DNA from: Aptenodytes patagonicus
Taxonomy: Eukaryota; Chordata; Aves; Sphenisciformes; Spheniscidae
Assembly (NCBI RefSeq): GCF_965638725.1
Contig: NC_134963.1
Coordinates: forward strand, 17,326,501-17,390,500
Reading direction: 5' to 3'
DNA: 64,000 nucleotides
Below are positions 25,745 through 36,265 of this stretch, piece after piece (the stretch's first letter is position 1; every line of letters starts with the position of its first letter). The notes under the pieces were generated by a model, which saw only the letters and a program-made list of their open reading frames with translations, ran no database searches and was not told where the DNA came from. Made by a program: the position numbers and the translations under genes.

Positions 25745-26556
25745 TATGGGCAATACTATGACCTGGACAGGCTGGAGAAGTGGGCCCATGTGAACCTCAT
25801 GAAGTTCAACAAGGCCAAGAGTTGGGGCACTCACCAGTATCACTACAGGCTGGGGAATGAAGGGAGTGAGAGCAGCCCTGCCGAGAAGGACTTGGGGATA
25901 CAGGTCGGTGAAAAATTGGAAATGAGCCGGCAATGTGCACTCGCAGCCCAGAAGGCCAATTGTATCCCGGGCTGCATCAAAAGCAGCGCGGCCAGCAGGT
26001 CGAGGGAGGGGATTCTACTCCGCTCTGGTGAGACCCCACCTGGAGCACTGCGTCCAGCTCTGGGGTCCTCAGCACAGAAAAGACATGGACCTGTTGGAGC
26101 GGGTCCAGAGGAGGGACGTGAAAATGATCTGTGGGCTGGAACACCTCTGCTATGAAGAAAGGCTGAGAGAGTTGGGGTTGTTCAGTCTAGAGAAGAGAAG
26201 GCTTTGGGGAGACCTTATTGTGGCCTTGCAATAGTTAAGGGGGGCTTATAAGAAAGATGCAGAGAGACTTTTTATGATGGTTTGTAGTGACAGAACAAGG
26301 GGCAGCGGCTTTAAACTGAAAGAGAGTAAATGTAGACTGGACATAAGGAAGAAATGTTTTACAATGAAGGTGGTGAAGCACTGGAACAGATTGCACAGAG
26401 ATGTTATGGATGCCCCATCCCTGGAAGTGTTCAAGGTCAGGTTGGACGGGGCTTTGAGCAACCTGATCTAGTGAAAGGTGTCCCTGCCCACAGCAGGGGG
26501 ATGGGACTAGGTGATCTGCAGAGGTCCTCTCTAATGCAAACCATCCTGTGATTCAG
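25745..26556 (+). mobile_element. CR1 LINE 3' portion (ORF2 C-terminus to tail)
   Basis: The translation pieces give [82 protein letters not shown] and then PSLEVFKVRLDGALSNL. This is the order of CR1 ORF2 from the reverse-transcriptase tail to its C-terminus. The pieces lie in different frames, so it is dead. It ends with the CR1 tail (aaaccatcctgtgattcag). Confidence 0.95.
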
Positions 26557-26859
26557 TAGGTATGGGTTCACCTTTGGTTCTTTTCAGGTTACAACAGAAA
26601 TTGTTAAGGAAGTGCCAGTGCACAGTGGAGGTCTTAAAATCGCTGTCAGGTGGAGAAAATGCAGTGGCAACTTCCTCCAAAGGAGAAAAAAGCATCTCTG
26701 GTAGCTTCCTTGGAGGAGTCTGGGGTTGCTACTCGGGATCTCAGGTCCCTAAAGCCGAGGTCAAAAGACTCCAGGAGATGCCTGGGAGGAGTCTCTGGTG
26801 TGTCCTGGAAGAGTGAGTTTCCTCTAAAAGAGGCTCAACTGCTCAGGTAGCTGCCTGGG

Positions 26860-27507
26860 AGGAGCCTTTGGTGGCTCATCATGGGAAGCCCCTGAGGTGT
26901 CTTCAGTGGTGGGCGGGAAGGGCTTGGGCAGTGCTGGTGTCCCCTGGAGCCATGGCAGCCCCGGGAGGCTGGGCGGCAGGCCTTGCTCACGTGCTCAGGG
27001 AACAGCCGATCGTCAGTTCTGGGGTCAGGAAGGAGTTTTTTTCCCTGGGCAGATTGGCACAGGTCCCCGGGGTTTTTTTGCCTTCCTGTGCAGCATTGAG
27101 CACGGCCCCTTGCCAGGGCTCCTCGGGGCCATTTCTGGCCAGGGATTCCCTGCTGTTGCAGGACCAGGAGTCCAGCTGTGCCCTCCATCCCGCCGCCTCT
27201 CTGACCCTGTGCCAGGTTGGCAGGGGAACCTCGAGGACTTCCACGCATTAGGTCACCTGGGGGGTCTTCTGCTCTCTGCAAAACCTGGCCTGCTTGGAAA
27301 GGCTGCAGGTGTTTTGCTCCATCAGGAAGGAGCTGCCACTTGCCGCCCGGCCGTGCATGCAATAAAAGCGGAGCGTTGGTCTCCTCTGCCAGAGTTGCTG
27401 TTTGTGTCTCGTCTGTCCTGGTCACAGCGCGAGAGCTTTGTCCTGCAGCTGCGCTGCCAGGAGCTGCCTGTACCCTCCTGCCCGTGGGATGTTCCCCCTT
27501 GGAGAGC
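26860..27507 (+). mobile_element. Possible old LTR-like block (unclassified)
   Basis: The stretch ends with an AATAAA at 27361-27366 followed by a T/G-rich segment (gttgctgtttgtgtctcgtctg), the layout of an LTR R-U5 region read on the plus strand. It sits directly against the 3' LTR of the ERVL provirus. I see no TG...CA borders, so this is a tentative call from layout only. Confidence 0.35.
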
Positions 27508-28066
27508 TGTCGTGGTTTAACCTCAGCCAGCAACTGAGCACCACACAGCTGCTTGGTCACTCTCCCCACCCCTGGGTGGGAGGGGGGAGAGAATCAGAAG
27601 AGTAAAAGTGAGAGAACTCATGCGTTGAGATAAGAATAGTTTAATAATTGAAATAAAATAAAATAGTAATAATAATAATAATGAAAGAATATACAAAGCA
27701 AGTGAAGCACAATGCAATTGCTCACCACCCGCCGACTGATGCCCAGCCAGTCCCCGAGCAGCGGCCCCCCCGGCCAACTCCCCCCAGTTTCTATACTGAG
27801 CATGACGTCCCATGGTATGGAATGTCCCTTTGGCCAGTTTGGGTCAGCTGTCCTGGCTGTGCCCCCTCCCAGCTTCTTGTGCACCTCCAGCCTTCTCAGT
27901 CGGTAGAGCATGGGAAGCTGAAAAGTCCTTGACTAGTGTAAGCACTGCTCAGCAACAACTAAAACATTGGTGTGTTATCAACATTATTCTCATCCTAAAT
28001 CCAAACCATAGCACTGTACCAGCTACTAGGAAGAAAATTAACTGTATCCCAGCTGAAACCAGGACA
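27508..28066 (-). repeat. 3' LTR of the ERVL provirus (complete, 559 bp)
   Basis: On the plus strand it runs from TGTCGTGG (27508) to CCAGGACA (28066), so in its own sense it starts TGTCCTGG and ends CCACGACA. It has an (AAT)n-rich block at about 27657-27681, a TATA-like segment next to a CRE-like site (TGACGTCC at 27803-27810 on the plus strand), and U3 towards 28066. Positions 27895-27915 match the D-arm of vertebrate tRNA-Lys(CUU) exactly in tRNA sense, so the LTR RNA would be complementary to it. Confidence 0.93.
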
Positions 28067-28084
28067 GTATCCACCCCTTATTCT
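28067..28084 (-). other. Polypurine tract region next to the 3' LTR
   Basis: On the minus strand the bases leading into the 3' LTR read AGAATAAGGGGTGGATAC. The AAGGGG core is in the usual place for plus-strand priming. It is short and interrupted by T, so the call is by position. Confidence 0.5.
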
Positions 28085-28475
28085 ATACCATCTATGTCAT
28101 GCCCAGGTCCCACACTTTCCAAATCATTCCCATTAATCACCACCCCTTTTCCCGTCTTTTGATATATACACACAGATATCATTCCCTTAGTCTGTGGGCC
28201 ATCCCTCTAAAATGTTCGTTGAGTTCATTTAGTCCATGACTTTGGGCTCCATCTGTCACAATAATCCTTCAGGGCCGGAAAGATGGAGATGGTATGCAGT
28301 GTTGGATTGTTTCGTGTTGAAGTCAGTTCTGGTTCCCTCGTCACTGTGCTTTGCTCGGTTTCATCAAAGTTCTTTCTTCATTAATCTATGTGATTCTTAC
28401 TGTGATACCGTTGATATGGCATATAATATTACATAGCAATTAACATCATACAGTTCACATCATTGGCTATTCTCA
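28085..28475 (-). other. Non-coding tail of the provirus between pol and 3' LTR
   Basis: About 400 bp separate the end of the integrase region from the LTR. No frame shows an envelope signature (signal peptide, CxxC or fusion peptide), and there is no room for env. This agrees with the usual ERVL layout. Confidence 0.6.
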
Positions 28476-28479
28476 CCCA

Positions 28480-29617
28480 AAATCAAGTCCCCCTGAGATA
28501 CACATCGGACTTCCCCATCCTTCTGCATCACCCACCAAGTGCACCCAGGTCCTTGAGCAAAAGCAATCCCATGGATGGGTTTGCCTTTGCCTGAGGCAGG
28601 AACAACCCAGACTGTCTTCCCCAGCATATTTTTTACGTGTGCTACAGGGACTTAATCCCCATCTACAGTACGTAAAAGTTTTGACTGGGCAGGGCCTGCT
28701 TGATTGGCAGATCCCCTTGTGTTGACTGACCAGGTGGCCTTTGCTAAATGTGTGTCCCAATGTTTGAACATCCCGCCACCCCTTGCTCTCAGTGTAGTCT
28801 TTAACAGTCCATTGTATCGTTCAATTTTCCCAGAGGCTGGTGCATGATAGGGGATGTGATACACCCACTCCATGCCGTGCTCTTTGGCCCAGCTGTCTAT
28901 AAGGTTGTTTCGGAAATGAGTCCCATTGTCTGACTCAATTCTTTCTGGGGTGCCATGTCGCCATAGGACTTGCTTTTCAAGGCCCAGGATAGTGTTCCGG
29001 GCAGTGGCATGGGGCACGGGATATGTTTCCAGCCATCCGGTGGTTGCCTCCACCATTGTAAGCATGTGGCGCTTGCCTTGGCGGGTTTGTGGGAGTGTGA
29101 CATAATTGATCTGCCAGGCCTCCCCATATTTATATTTCAACCATCGTCCTCCATACCAGAGAGGCTTTAACCGCTTGGCTTGCTTGATTGCAGCGCATGT
29201 TTCGCATTCATGGATAACTTGCGCAATAGTGTCCATGGTCAAGTCCACCCCTCGATCACAAGCCCATCTCTATGTTACATCCCTTCCTTGATGGCCTGAA
29301 GTGTCATGGGCCCACCGAGCTATAAATAATTCACCCTTATGTTGCCAGTCCAGATCCACCTGAGCCACCTCAATCTTAGCAGCCTGACCCACCTGCTGGT
29401 TGTTTTGATGTTCTTCAGTGGCCCGACTCTTGGGTACGTGAGCATCTCTGTGATGGACTTTTACAACCAGGTTCTCTACCCGGGCAGCAGTATCTTGCCA
29501 CAATGCGGCAGCCCAGATGGGTTTGCCTCTGCGCTGCCAGTTGCTCTGCTTCCATTGCTGCAACCACCCCCACAGGGCATTTGCCACCATCCATGAGACA
29601 GTATAGAGATAGAGCAC
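28480..29617 (-). pseudogene. ERVL pol: RNase H end and integrase, with stop and lost catalytic residues
   Basis: The integrase zinc domain shows H-x-H spacing (WAHDTSGH) and then CETC, and the core keeps ESDNGTHF and the Glu in GKIERYNG. Breaks: an in-frame TAG at 29270-29272 falls between the two halves of the zinc domain; the position of the first catalytic Asp of the D,D-35-E core reads Asn (INYVTLPQ); and upstream, where RNase H has a catalytic Asp in its TDS motif, this copy reads YTVSW. The C-terminal part continues in another frame to about 28480. Confidence 0.9.
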
Positions 29618-29719
29618 TGACCACTTTTCTCGGTCAGCAATGTCTAAAGCCAGCTGGATGGCCTTTACTTCTGCAAATTGGCTCGATTCACCTTCTCCTT
29701 CAGCAGTTTCTACAACTTG

Positions 29720-30534
29720 TCACATGGGACTCCATACAGCAGCTTTCCACCTCTGATGCTTTCCCACAAGACAACAGGACCCATCAGTGAACAGGGCATA
29801 TTGCTTCTCATTTTCTGGTAGTTCATTATACATTGGGGCCTCCTTAGCACGCGTTACCTCCTCCTCTGGCAATATTCCAAAATCTTTGCCCTCTGGCCAA
29901 TCCATGATCACTTCCAGGATTCCTGGGCGACTGGGGTTTCCTATTCGAGCCCGTTGTGTGATTAGTGCGACCCACTTACTCCACGTAGCATCAGTTGCAT
30001 GATGTGTACAGGGGACCCTCCCTCTGAACATCCAGCCCAGCACCGGCAGTCGGGGTGCCAGGAGGAGCTGTGCTTCAGTGCCGATCACTTCTGAAGCAGC
30101 TCGAACCCCTTCATATGCTGCCAATATCTCTTTTTCAGTTGGAGTATAGCGGGCCTCGGATCCTCTGTATCCCCGACTCCAAAACCCTAGGGGTCGACCT
30201 CGAGTTTCCCCAGGTGCTTTCTGCCAGAGGCTCCAGGTAGGGCCATTCTCCCCAGCTGCGGCGTAGAGCACATTGTTTACATCTTGTCCTGCCCAGACTG
30301 GCCCCCCAGGGCTACTGCATGAACTATCTCCTCTTTAATTTGTTCAAAAGCTTGTCGTTGCTCAGGGCCCCATTTGAAATCGTTCTTCTTCCAGGTCACT
30401 CGATACAGAGGGCTTACGATCAGACTGTAATTTGGAATATGCATTCTCCAAAAACTCACAACACCTAAGAAAGCTTGTGTTTCCTTTTTACTAGTTGGTG
30501 GAGACATGGCTGTTATTTTGTTGCTCACATCCAT
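29720..30534 (-). pseudogene. ERVL pol: RT thumb/connection and start of RNase H, frameshifted
   Basis: Segment 30534-30277 holds the thumb region (KKETQAFLGVVSFWRMHIPN). The frame then changes near 30270-30300, and 30271-29720 carries YRGSEARYTPTEKEIL and the RNase H opening motif FTDGSC. That frame ends at a TGA at 29720-29722, probably a decayed CpG arginine codon, because the same frame continues sensibly into the next segment. Confidence 0.88.
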
Positions 30535-30584
30535 TGGGATTTGATGATGTCCATCTCGCCATTTTATTCCTAAAAACTGGATCT

Positions 30585-31642
30585 CCTGTGCAGGTCCCTT
30601 GACTTTGTTTTATGGCAAAACCGGCCTTCAGCAGGATTTGGACTATTTCCTTCCCTTTCTCAAAAACTTCTTCTGCTGTGTTGCCCCACACAATGATGTC
30701 ATCAATGTATTGCAGGTGATCTGGAGCCTCACCCTGTTCCGGTGCAGTCTGGATCAGTCCATGGCAAATGGTGGGGCTGTGTTTCCACCCCTGGGGCAGT
30801 CGGTTCCAGGTGTACTGGACGCCTCTCCAAGTCAAAGCAAACTGTGGCCTGCACTCTGCTGCCAAAGGGATTGAGAAAAACACATTAGTGATATCAATTG
30901 TGGCATACCACTTGGCTGCCTTTGACTCCAGTTCATATTGGAGTTCTAGCATGTCCAGCACAGCAGCACTGAGTGGTGGCCTAACTTTGTTCAGGCCATG
31001 ATAGTCTACTGTTAGTCTCCACTCTCCATTAGACTTTTGCACTGGCCATATGGGACTGTTAAAGGGTGAGCGAATCTTGCTGATCACTCCTTGGCTCTCC
31101 AGTCGACGAATCAGCTTGTGGATGGGAATCAGGGAGTCTCGGTTAGTGCGATATTGTCGGGGGTGCACCGCTGTGGTGGCAATCGGCACCTGTTGTTCTT
31201 CAACCTTCAGCAACCCCACAACAGAAGGGTCCTCCGAGAGACTGGGCAGGGTGGACAGCAGTTTAATTTCCTCTGTCTCCAAGGCAGCTATACCAAAAGC
31301 CCACCGGTACCCCTTTGAGTCCTTGAAATACCCTCTCCTGAGGTAGTCTATGCCAAGGATGCACGGAGCATCTGGGCCAGTCACAATGGGGTGCTTCTGC
31401 CACCCATTCCCAGTTAGGCTCACTTCAGCCTCCAACACAGTTAGCTGTTGGGATCCCCCCGTCACCCCAGAAATACAGATGGGTTCTGCCCCTTTATAGC
31501 TTGATGGCATTAGGGTACACTGTGCACCGGTGTCTACTGGAGCCTTATACTTCTGTGGGTCTGATGTGCCAGGCCACTGAATCTACACAGTCCAGTAAAC
31601 CCGGTTGTCCCTTTCCTCCCCCTGGCTGGAGGCAGGGCCCCT
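30585..31642 (-). pseudogene. ERVL pro-RT: aspartic protease and reverse transcriptase palm
   Basis: The protease active site VDTGAQCTL is encoded at about 31514-31537 (DTG codons 31526-31534). The RT follows in the same frame with SPFNSPIWPVQKSNGEWR, DYHGLN, LPQGWKHSP and the catalytic loop YIDDIIV. The frame breaks close to 30590, where the track turns to unrelated residues and the true continuation moves to the neighbouring frame. A TAG at 31583-31585 lies upstream of the protease in what looks like a decayed Trp codon. Confidence 0.92.
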
Positions 31643-33675
31643 CTAATCCTCATCACAGTACTCATTTCTCACTTCTTGTATGTACGAGTCAGAAGTCTCT
31701 TCATTAAGATCAGAAGTAAGATCGGCCCTTCTACTCTGTCTGGGGAACTGCCCACTGGAAACTGGAGCAGCAATTTTCCTGGAAGAACCCCCTTTTGTGG
31801 TTGTTTTTCCTTGCAACTCACATACCCGTGCCTCTAGGGCTGAGGTAGATTTTCCATCCCACTTCCTCATGTCCTCTCTGCGGTCACGCAGGTAAAACCA
31901 TAGGGTGTCCCATGGTGTGTACCCTTTATATCCTCTCCCTTGAGCAAAAGAACACTGACTCCTAATAGCTGAGATACTGGTCTGTACAGGTGGGGAGTAG
32001 GACCTATCCTCTTCAAGTTGCTGGACCTTCCGGGACAGTTTCTCCGCAGCTGAGATGAAGGAGGAAGAGAAACTTTCTTCGTATTGCCAGAGTTGGCCAG
32101 CCAATTCATCCACCATTTGTCCCTCTCTGTCTTTCCAGGTCATTACTGCCAATGAGTTGGCATATGACGATGGTACGCTCCGTACAAACTTCCTCCACAT
32201 GGGTTGCATGCACTTGACTTCATCTGGCTCTTTGGATAACTGCCCATTGTTCAGGTCACCATAAATCACCTCCAGCACGACTAATTACCTCAGGTACTGG
32301 ATACCCTTCTCCATGGTGGTCCACTTGATGGGTGACATATGACATCTTCCTTGAAGGGATACCTTTCCTTCATGCTTGACAAGAGTCGCCTCCAAAGGCT
32401 GAGGACTTGTGTCCCTTTTCCAATAGCTTTGTCAATGCCCCCTTCCCTAGAAAGGGATCCCAGCTGCTTGGCTTCCCTACCCTCTAATTGCAGGCTACTG
32501 GCCCCATTATCCCAGCATCGGAGCAGCCAGGTGACAATATGCTCACCTGGACGACGGCTGAAATCTTTTTGTATATCTCGCAGCTTACTCAGAGATAGGG
32601 ATTGGGTGGTTACTGTCTCATTTATGAGTTCTTCCTCTTCTTCCTCCCTGAGCAGCGGCTGGCTCTCCTCCTCCTGGAGTTCTCATGATAGCCCTACTCC
32701 AGGGTAGTCTGCATTGTCCACTTCTTCCTCCTGCTCCCTCTTAGAAAAGTTTCTTCATCCCTTACTAAACGAGCCGACTTCCGCTTCCAAGATTTTTTCT
32801 TGTGTATAGGGGCGACTGATACCGGCACAGGCTGGTTCTCTGGTTTAGCTGCAGTGCCTGTTGCCAGGGTTGGAGTGGCCGCAGGGCCTGTCACTGGGGA
32901 CGGAATAGCCACAGTGCATGTTGTTTTGTCATCAGATCCAAAGACCTTCTCTTCCCCTTGAGGGTACTGAATGGTGTTGAACAGGGCTCGGTAGGCATGG
33001 GCCAGGCCCCAGCACGTTGCAATGATCTGCATCTCTCTGGAGTTGCCAGGGTGACAGCATACTTTTTCCAAATATTCTACTAATTTTTCAGGATTCTGCA
33101 CTTGTTCAGGGGTGAAGTTCCAAAACACTGGGGGTGCCCACTGTCCTAGGTACTTGCCCATGCTATCCCACACACCCTGCCACTCATAACTATCCAGCCT
33201 TGGGGCAGATCTCGGGATGATATTCTTAAATTGCTTATTAACCTTAGACAAAACCGAAACAATATTCCTAAGAAACACCAATAGAAGTATCTTAACTACC
33301 CAAGGATGTTCAAGATACTGAAAAGTTACTGTAACGAAGGAGGAAACATCATAGAAGAAGGTAGTGATGCTGCCATTCTGTATTTCCTCCATAAAAAAAC
33401 CTCTCAGAGGAAGAATTATAATTGCTAATTGTCTCCACAAAGTGGTACCCAAAGTACAGTAATGGCTTCAGTACAAAGCTCAAATACCAGATTAAGCTCA
33501 AGGCCAGTGTTTTAATAAAAAAGCTCCCGGGCAAAACATCACTAATCACTGCAGACCACAGCAAACTGCAAAAACCAACACTAATCTTTAACATGTACAG
33601 CAAAAAAATAAAGAGCATGATGCAGATCAGATAAACTAATATCGAGAACAGATGAAGCAATATTGTGACCCGCAA
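31643..33675 (-). pseudogene. ERVL gag, frameshifted, with hydrophobic N-terminal part
   Basis: Three stretches make up gag. 33675-33349 is a strongly hydrophobic leader with several membrane-like segments. 33452-32694 continues it in another frame and holds KYLGQWAPPVFWNFTPEQ, NSREMQIIATCWGLAHAYRA and a Pro/Thr linker. 32278-31643 holds the C-terminal part (MWRKFVR, NSLAVMTWKDREGQ). Frame changes lie near 33420-33450, 32740 and 32330, with stops near 32686 and 32283. I see no CCHC zinc knuckle. Gag ends in TAG (31643-31645), and the protease frame is the same frame downstream. Confidence 0.8.
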
Positions 33676-33728
33676 CTGTTAACATATATAAATTCCTTAA
33701 TGCGCTCTGTTACTATCTCAAACCCTTT

Positions 33729-33748
33729 GAGCCCCACGTTGGGTGCTA
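33729..33748 (-). other. Primer binding site, tRNA-Lys(1,2) type
   Basis: On the plus strand these 20 bases equal the 3' end of vertebrate tRNA-Lys(CUU) including CCA, except for two C-to-T changes (reading GGGTGCTA at the end). This is the primer type used by foamy viruses, the exogenous relatives of ERVL. It is 8 bp from the LTR border, slightly further than usual. The tRNA comparison is from memory. Confidence 0.8.
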
Positions 33749-33756
33749 AAAAGAAC

Positions 33757-34123
33757 TGTCGTGGTTTAACCTCAGTCGGCAACTAAGCCCCACACAGCCG
33801 CTTGCTCACTCCTCCCCCTCAGTGGGATGGGGGAGAGAATCGGAAGAGTAAAAGTGAGAAAACTCGTGTGTTGAGATAAGAACAGTTTAATAATTGAAAT
33901 AAAATAGTAATAATAGTAACAATAGTAACAATAATAATGAAAGACTATACAAAGCAAGTGATGCACGATGCAATTGCTCACCACCCACTGACAGATGCCC
34001 AGCCATTCCCCGAGCAGCAGCCCCCCAGGTCAGCTTGCCCCCTGAGCATGACGTCCCATGGTATGGAATATCCCTTTGGCCAGTTGGGGTCAGCTGTCCT
34101 GGCTGTGCCCCCTCCCAGCTTCT
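33757..34123 (-). repeat. 5' LTR of the provirus, truncated in U3
   Basis: It begins TGTCGTGG at 33757 and follows the 3' LTR closely through the AAT-rich block and the TGACGTCC site (34049-34056) to agcttct at about 34123. There the similarity stops abruptly and GC-rich sequence begins. The missing piece corresponds to about 190 bp of U3, including the tRNA-like stretch. Confidence 0.9.
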
Positions 34124-34339
34124 CGGGCCCTGCCGCTGCCTCCACAGCCTCCCACGCAGCGAGTCCCACACGCTCACTGTAAGCAGCCCCAGCCCCTGCC
34201 CGCAGCCCCCTGGGCCCTGACCGCAGCCCCTGCTCGCACCCCGGCCCCTGCCCGCAGCCACCGGGAGTCCCCCGGCCCCCTCCGCGCCCAGACCTGCCCC
34301 CTCGCTCCACCGGGCCTCCCGCGGCACAGCCTGGCCCGG

Positions 34340-34615
34340 GCCCGCAGGGCTCGCAGCCGATTCGAGCCGAGCCGAGCCGATTCGGGCCCAGCCGAAACGA
34401 GCCGAGCCGAGCCGAGCATAGCCGAGCCGATTCGAGACCGGCCGAGCCGAGCCGAGCCCAGCCGAGCCGAGCCGAGCGGATCGGAGCAGAGCAGAGCTCA
34501 GCCGAGCCGAGCCGAGCCGAGCCCAGCCGAGCCGAGCCGAGCCGAGCCGAGCCCAGCCCAGCCCAGCCCAGCCCAGCCGAGCCGAGCTCAGCCGAGCCGA
34601 GCCGCGTGGGGCGCA
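34340..34615. repeat. (GAGCC)n pentanucleotide array with variant units
   Basis: About 275 bp of GAGCC units mixed with GAGCA, GATTC and CAGCC variants. A 5-bp unit gives the same pentapeptide in every frame (RLGSA-like on the minus strand), which explains the repetitive ORFs. It should not be read as a protein-coding gene. Confidence 0.93.
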
Positions 34616-36204
34616 GCGGCATGGGCGGGCAGGGCGGGCAGCGCTGCCTGCGGGCGCGGCGCGGCTCCTCCAGCCGCAGGTGATGGTGGGCAGGACCCGG
34701 CCCCTCGGCACCGCGCCCCGGGCGCTGCAGCTCCTCGTCCTGCTCCGCTCCGGCGGGGGAGCGCGGGCTCGGACTCCTCCTGCCCACGGCAGGGGTGGGT
34801 GGGCAGATGGAGAGGGACGCTGCCAGGGGCCGGGGGGCGGCCCGGGGGTCCCTGTGTGTCTGGCAGCGACTGCCCCGGTGACGAGGTCACCGGCGCGACG
34901 GGACTGAGCCGGTTCTCGTGATTCCGGCGCTCTCCGGAGGCGGACGGTGCCAGCCGGGACGGAGGCTGCGCCAGCCCTCGGCTGCACCCACGGCAGGCTT
35001 TGCCTTGTGCTCAGCGCTGCTGCCCAGCCTGTGCCTGCCGCCGGGCTCGTCAGCCAGCCGCGTCTGGGCTAGCCCCGCTCTCGGGACGGCACGTCCCACG
35101 CGTGGAGCGTTGCCTGGGGTTGCCCTGAGAGTGGAGCAGCTCCGGAGCGTTTTCCTGCTGCTGCTGCTCCCGTCCGTGCGATGTGCGCGGCGGTTTCCCT
35201 CGCAGGTCTCCGCTGGTCTCTGCCCGCAGGACGGGACCCCTCGGGCTCCAGTCGTGCGGCCCTGCCCCGCAGGCTGGGGATGGAAAGCAGCGCGATGCCG
35301 CTGCAGCTGCCGCGGGGACGAGCCCACGGGGGAGAAGGGGTGGGCTGGGGTGCGGGTGGGTGCCGCGGGAGGACAGCGGGGCTGGGGGGGCTCTGGGCAG
35401 CACCGCCCGGGGCTGTCCCTGGCGGGGGTCTTCCCGGCCCGGCCCCCGGGGTGTCTGAGGATGCCGGTGCCTGCTTTTCCAGGGAGGAGCTGGCAGAAGG
35501 AGCTGGACGGGAGCGTGAGGAAGGGCAGCTGCCAGGCTTTGTGCTCCCTGGGGACACTCGGGGCTCCCAAGGGGCCGGGCCGGGCTTCCCTCCCCCCCCC
35601 CCCCCCCCCCCCCCCGCGTTTTTGTAAAGATTTGTGCTCTGACTTCATGTCGCACCTAAGTGTGTATCGGATAAGCTTTGTTTCCCGCCCTGCAAGGATA
35701 ACACTGGCTTTCCTGTAACAGATGAACAGGAGTCTTTCCTAGAGCCGAAGGCAGAAACCTCGTGGGTGTTGGCATTCAGGTTTTCCCGGCTTGCTCCCGC
35801 CAGCATCCAGGGGGACTGTGGATTTTGTGGAGCACCGTCAGGACATTACTCTCGGGGAGAGTATTCATTCCAGTTTCTGGACAAATACGTTGGCATGGTT
35901 TTCTTGCATAATGCCCACCTGATCTGCAGTTGTTCTCCTCGGCAGGCCATGCTGCTGTTACACCTGGTGCTGTACACCGGACTGAGCGAGGAGAGGAGCC
36001 ATGTGTCCAGGGACACTGGAATTGGAGAGAGAGCTGGGTACCTGTCCTTGCGTGATGAGTGAGCTCTTGGTGACAGGGACTGTCCTTTGGGTTTGCACTT
36101 GTGTAGTCCCTGCGTGGGAGTCCAGAGCCGGTGTAATCGTAATGAACAGCCCTCTGTGTGTGTAAGGGAACGACATTCACCCACAGTTTCATGTCGAAGG
36201 TGAG

Positions 36205-36265
36205 AGGCCCTGCTTTGAGAGAAGGGGGTTGGAGCAGCCGACCTCCAGAGGTCCCTTCCAACCTG
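36205..36265 (+). mobile_element. CR1 3' end fragment
   Basis: The stretch ggttggagcagccgacctcc followed by aggtcccttccaacctgct is the CR1 3' terminal region without its short tail repeats. Only about 60 bp is recognisable. Confidence 0.65.

Larger units (their letters stand above)
27508..34123 (-). mobile_element. ERVL-type endogenous retrovirus, minus strand, broken
   Basis: An old proviral copy lacking env. Read on the minus strand the order is 5' LTR (truncated, 33757-34123), primer binding site (33729-33748), gag (about 33675-31643), protease, reverse transcriptase, RNase H and integrase (about 31640-28480), a short non-coding tail, and 3' LTR (27508-28066). The class is inferred from the pol type, the lack of env, the 5-bp target duplications of the related solo LTRs and the tRNA-Lys primer site. 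Gag and pol carry several stops and frameshifts, so the copy cannot make a full Gag-Pol. No flanking target duplication can be found because the outer part of the 5' LTR is missing. Confidence 0.92.

Noticed and set aside
27895-27915. A tRNA gene
   Set aside because: Only the D-arm part matches; there is no acceptor stem, anticodon arm or T-arm around it, and it lies within an LTR. It is reported instead as a possible primer-tRNA contact.
28085-28650. Envelope gene of the provirus
   Set aside because: Too short, with no signal peptide or fusion-peptide features; the upstream part is the integrase C-terminus in another frame.
33887-34987. 366-codon frame with RLGSA-type repeats, and partner frames on both strands
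   Set aside because: It is the translation of the (GAGCC)n array; a 5-bp repeat gives the same pentapeptide in all frames. It also runs into an LTR.
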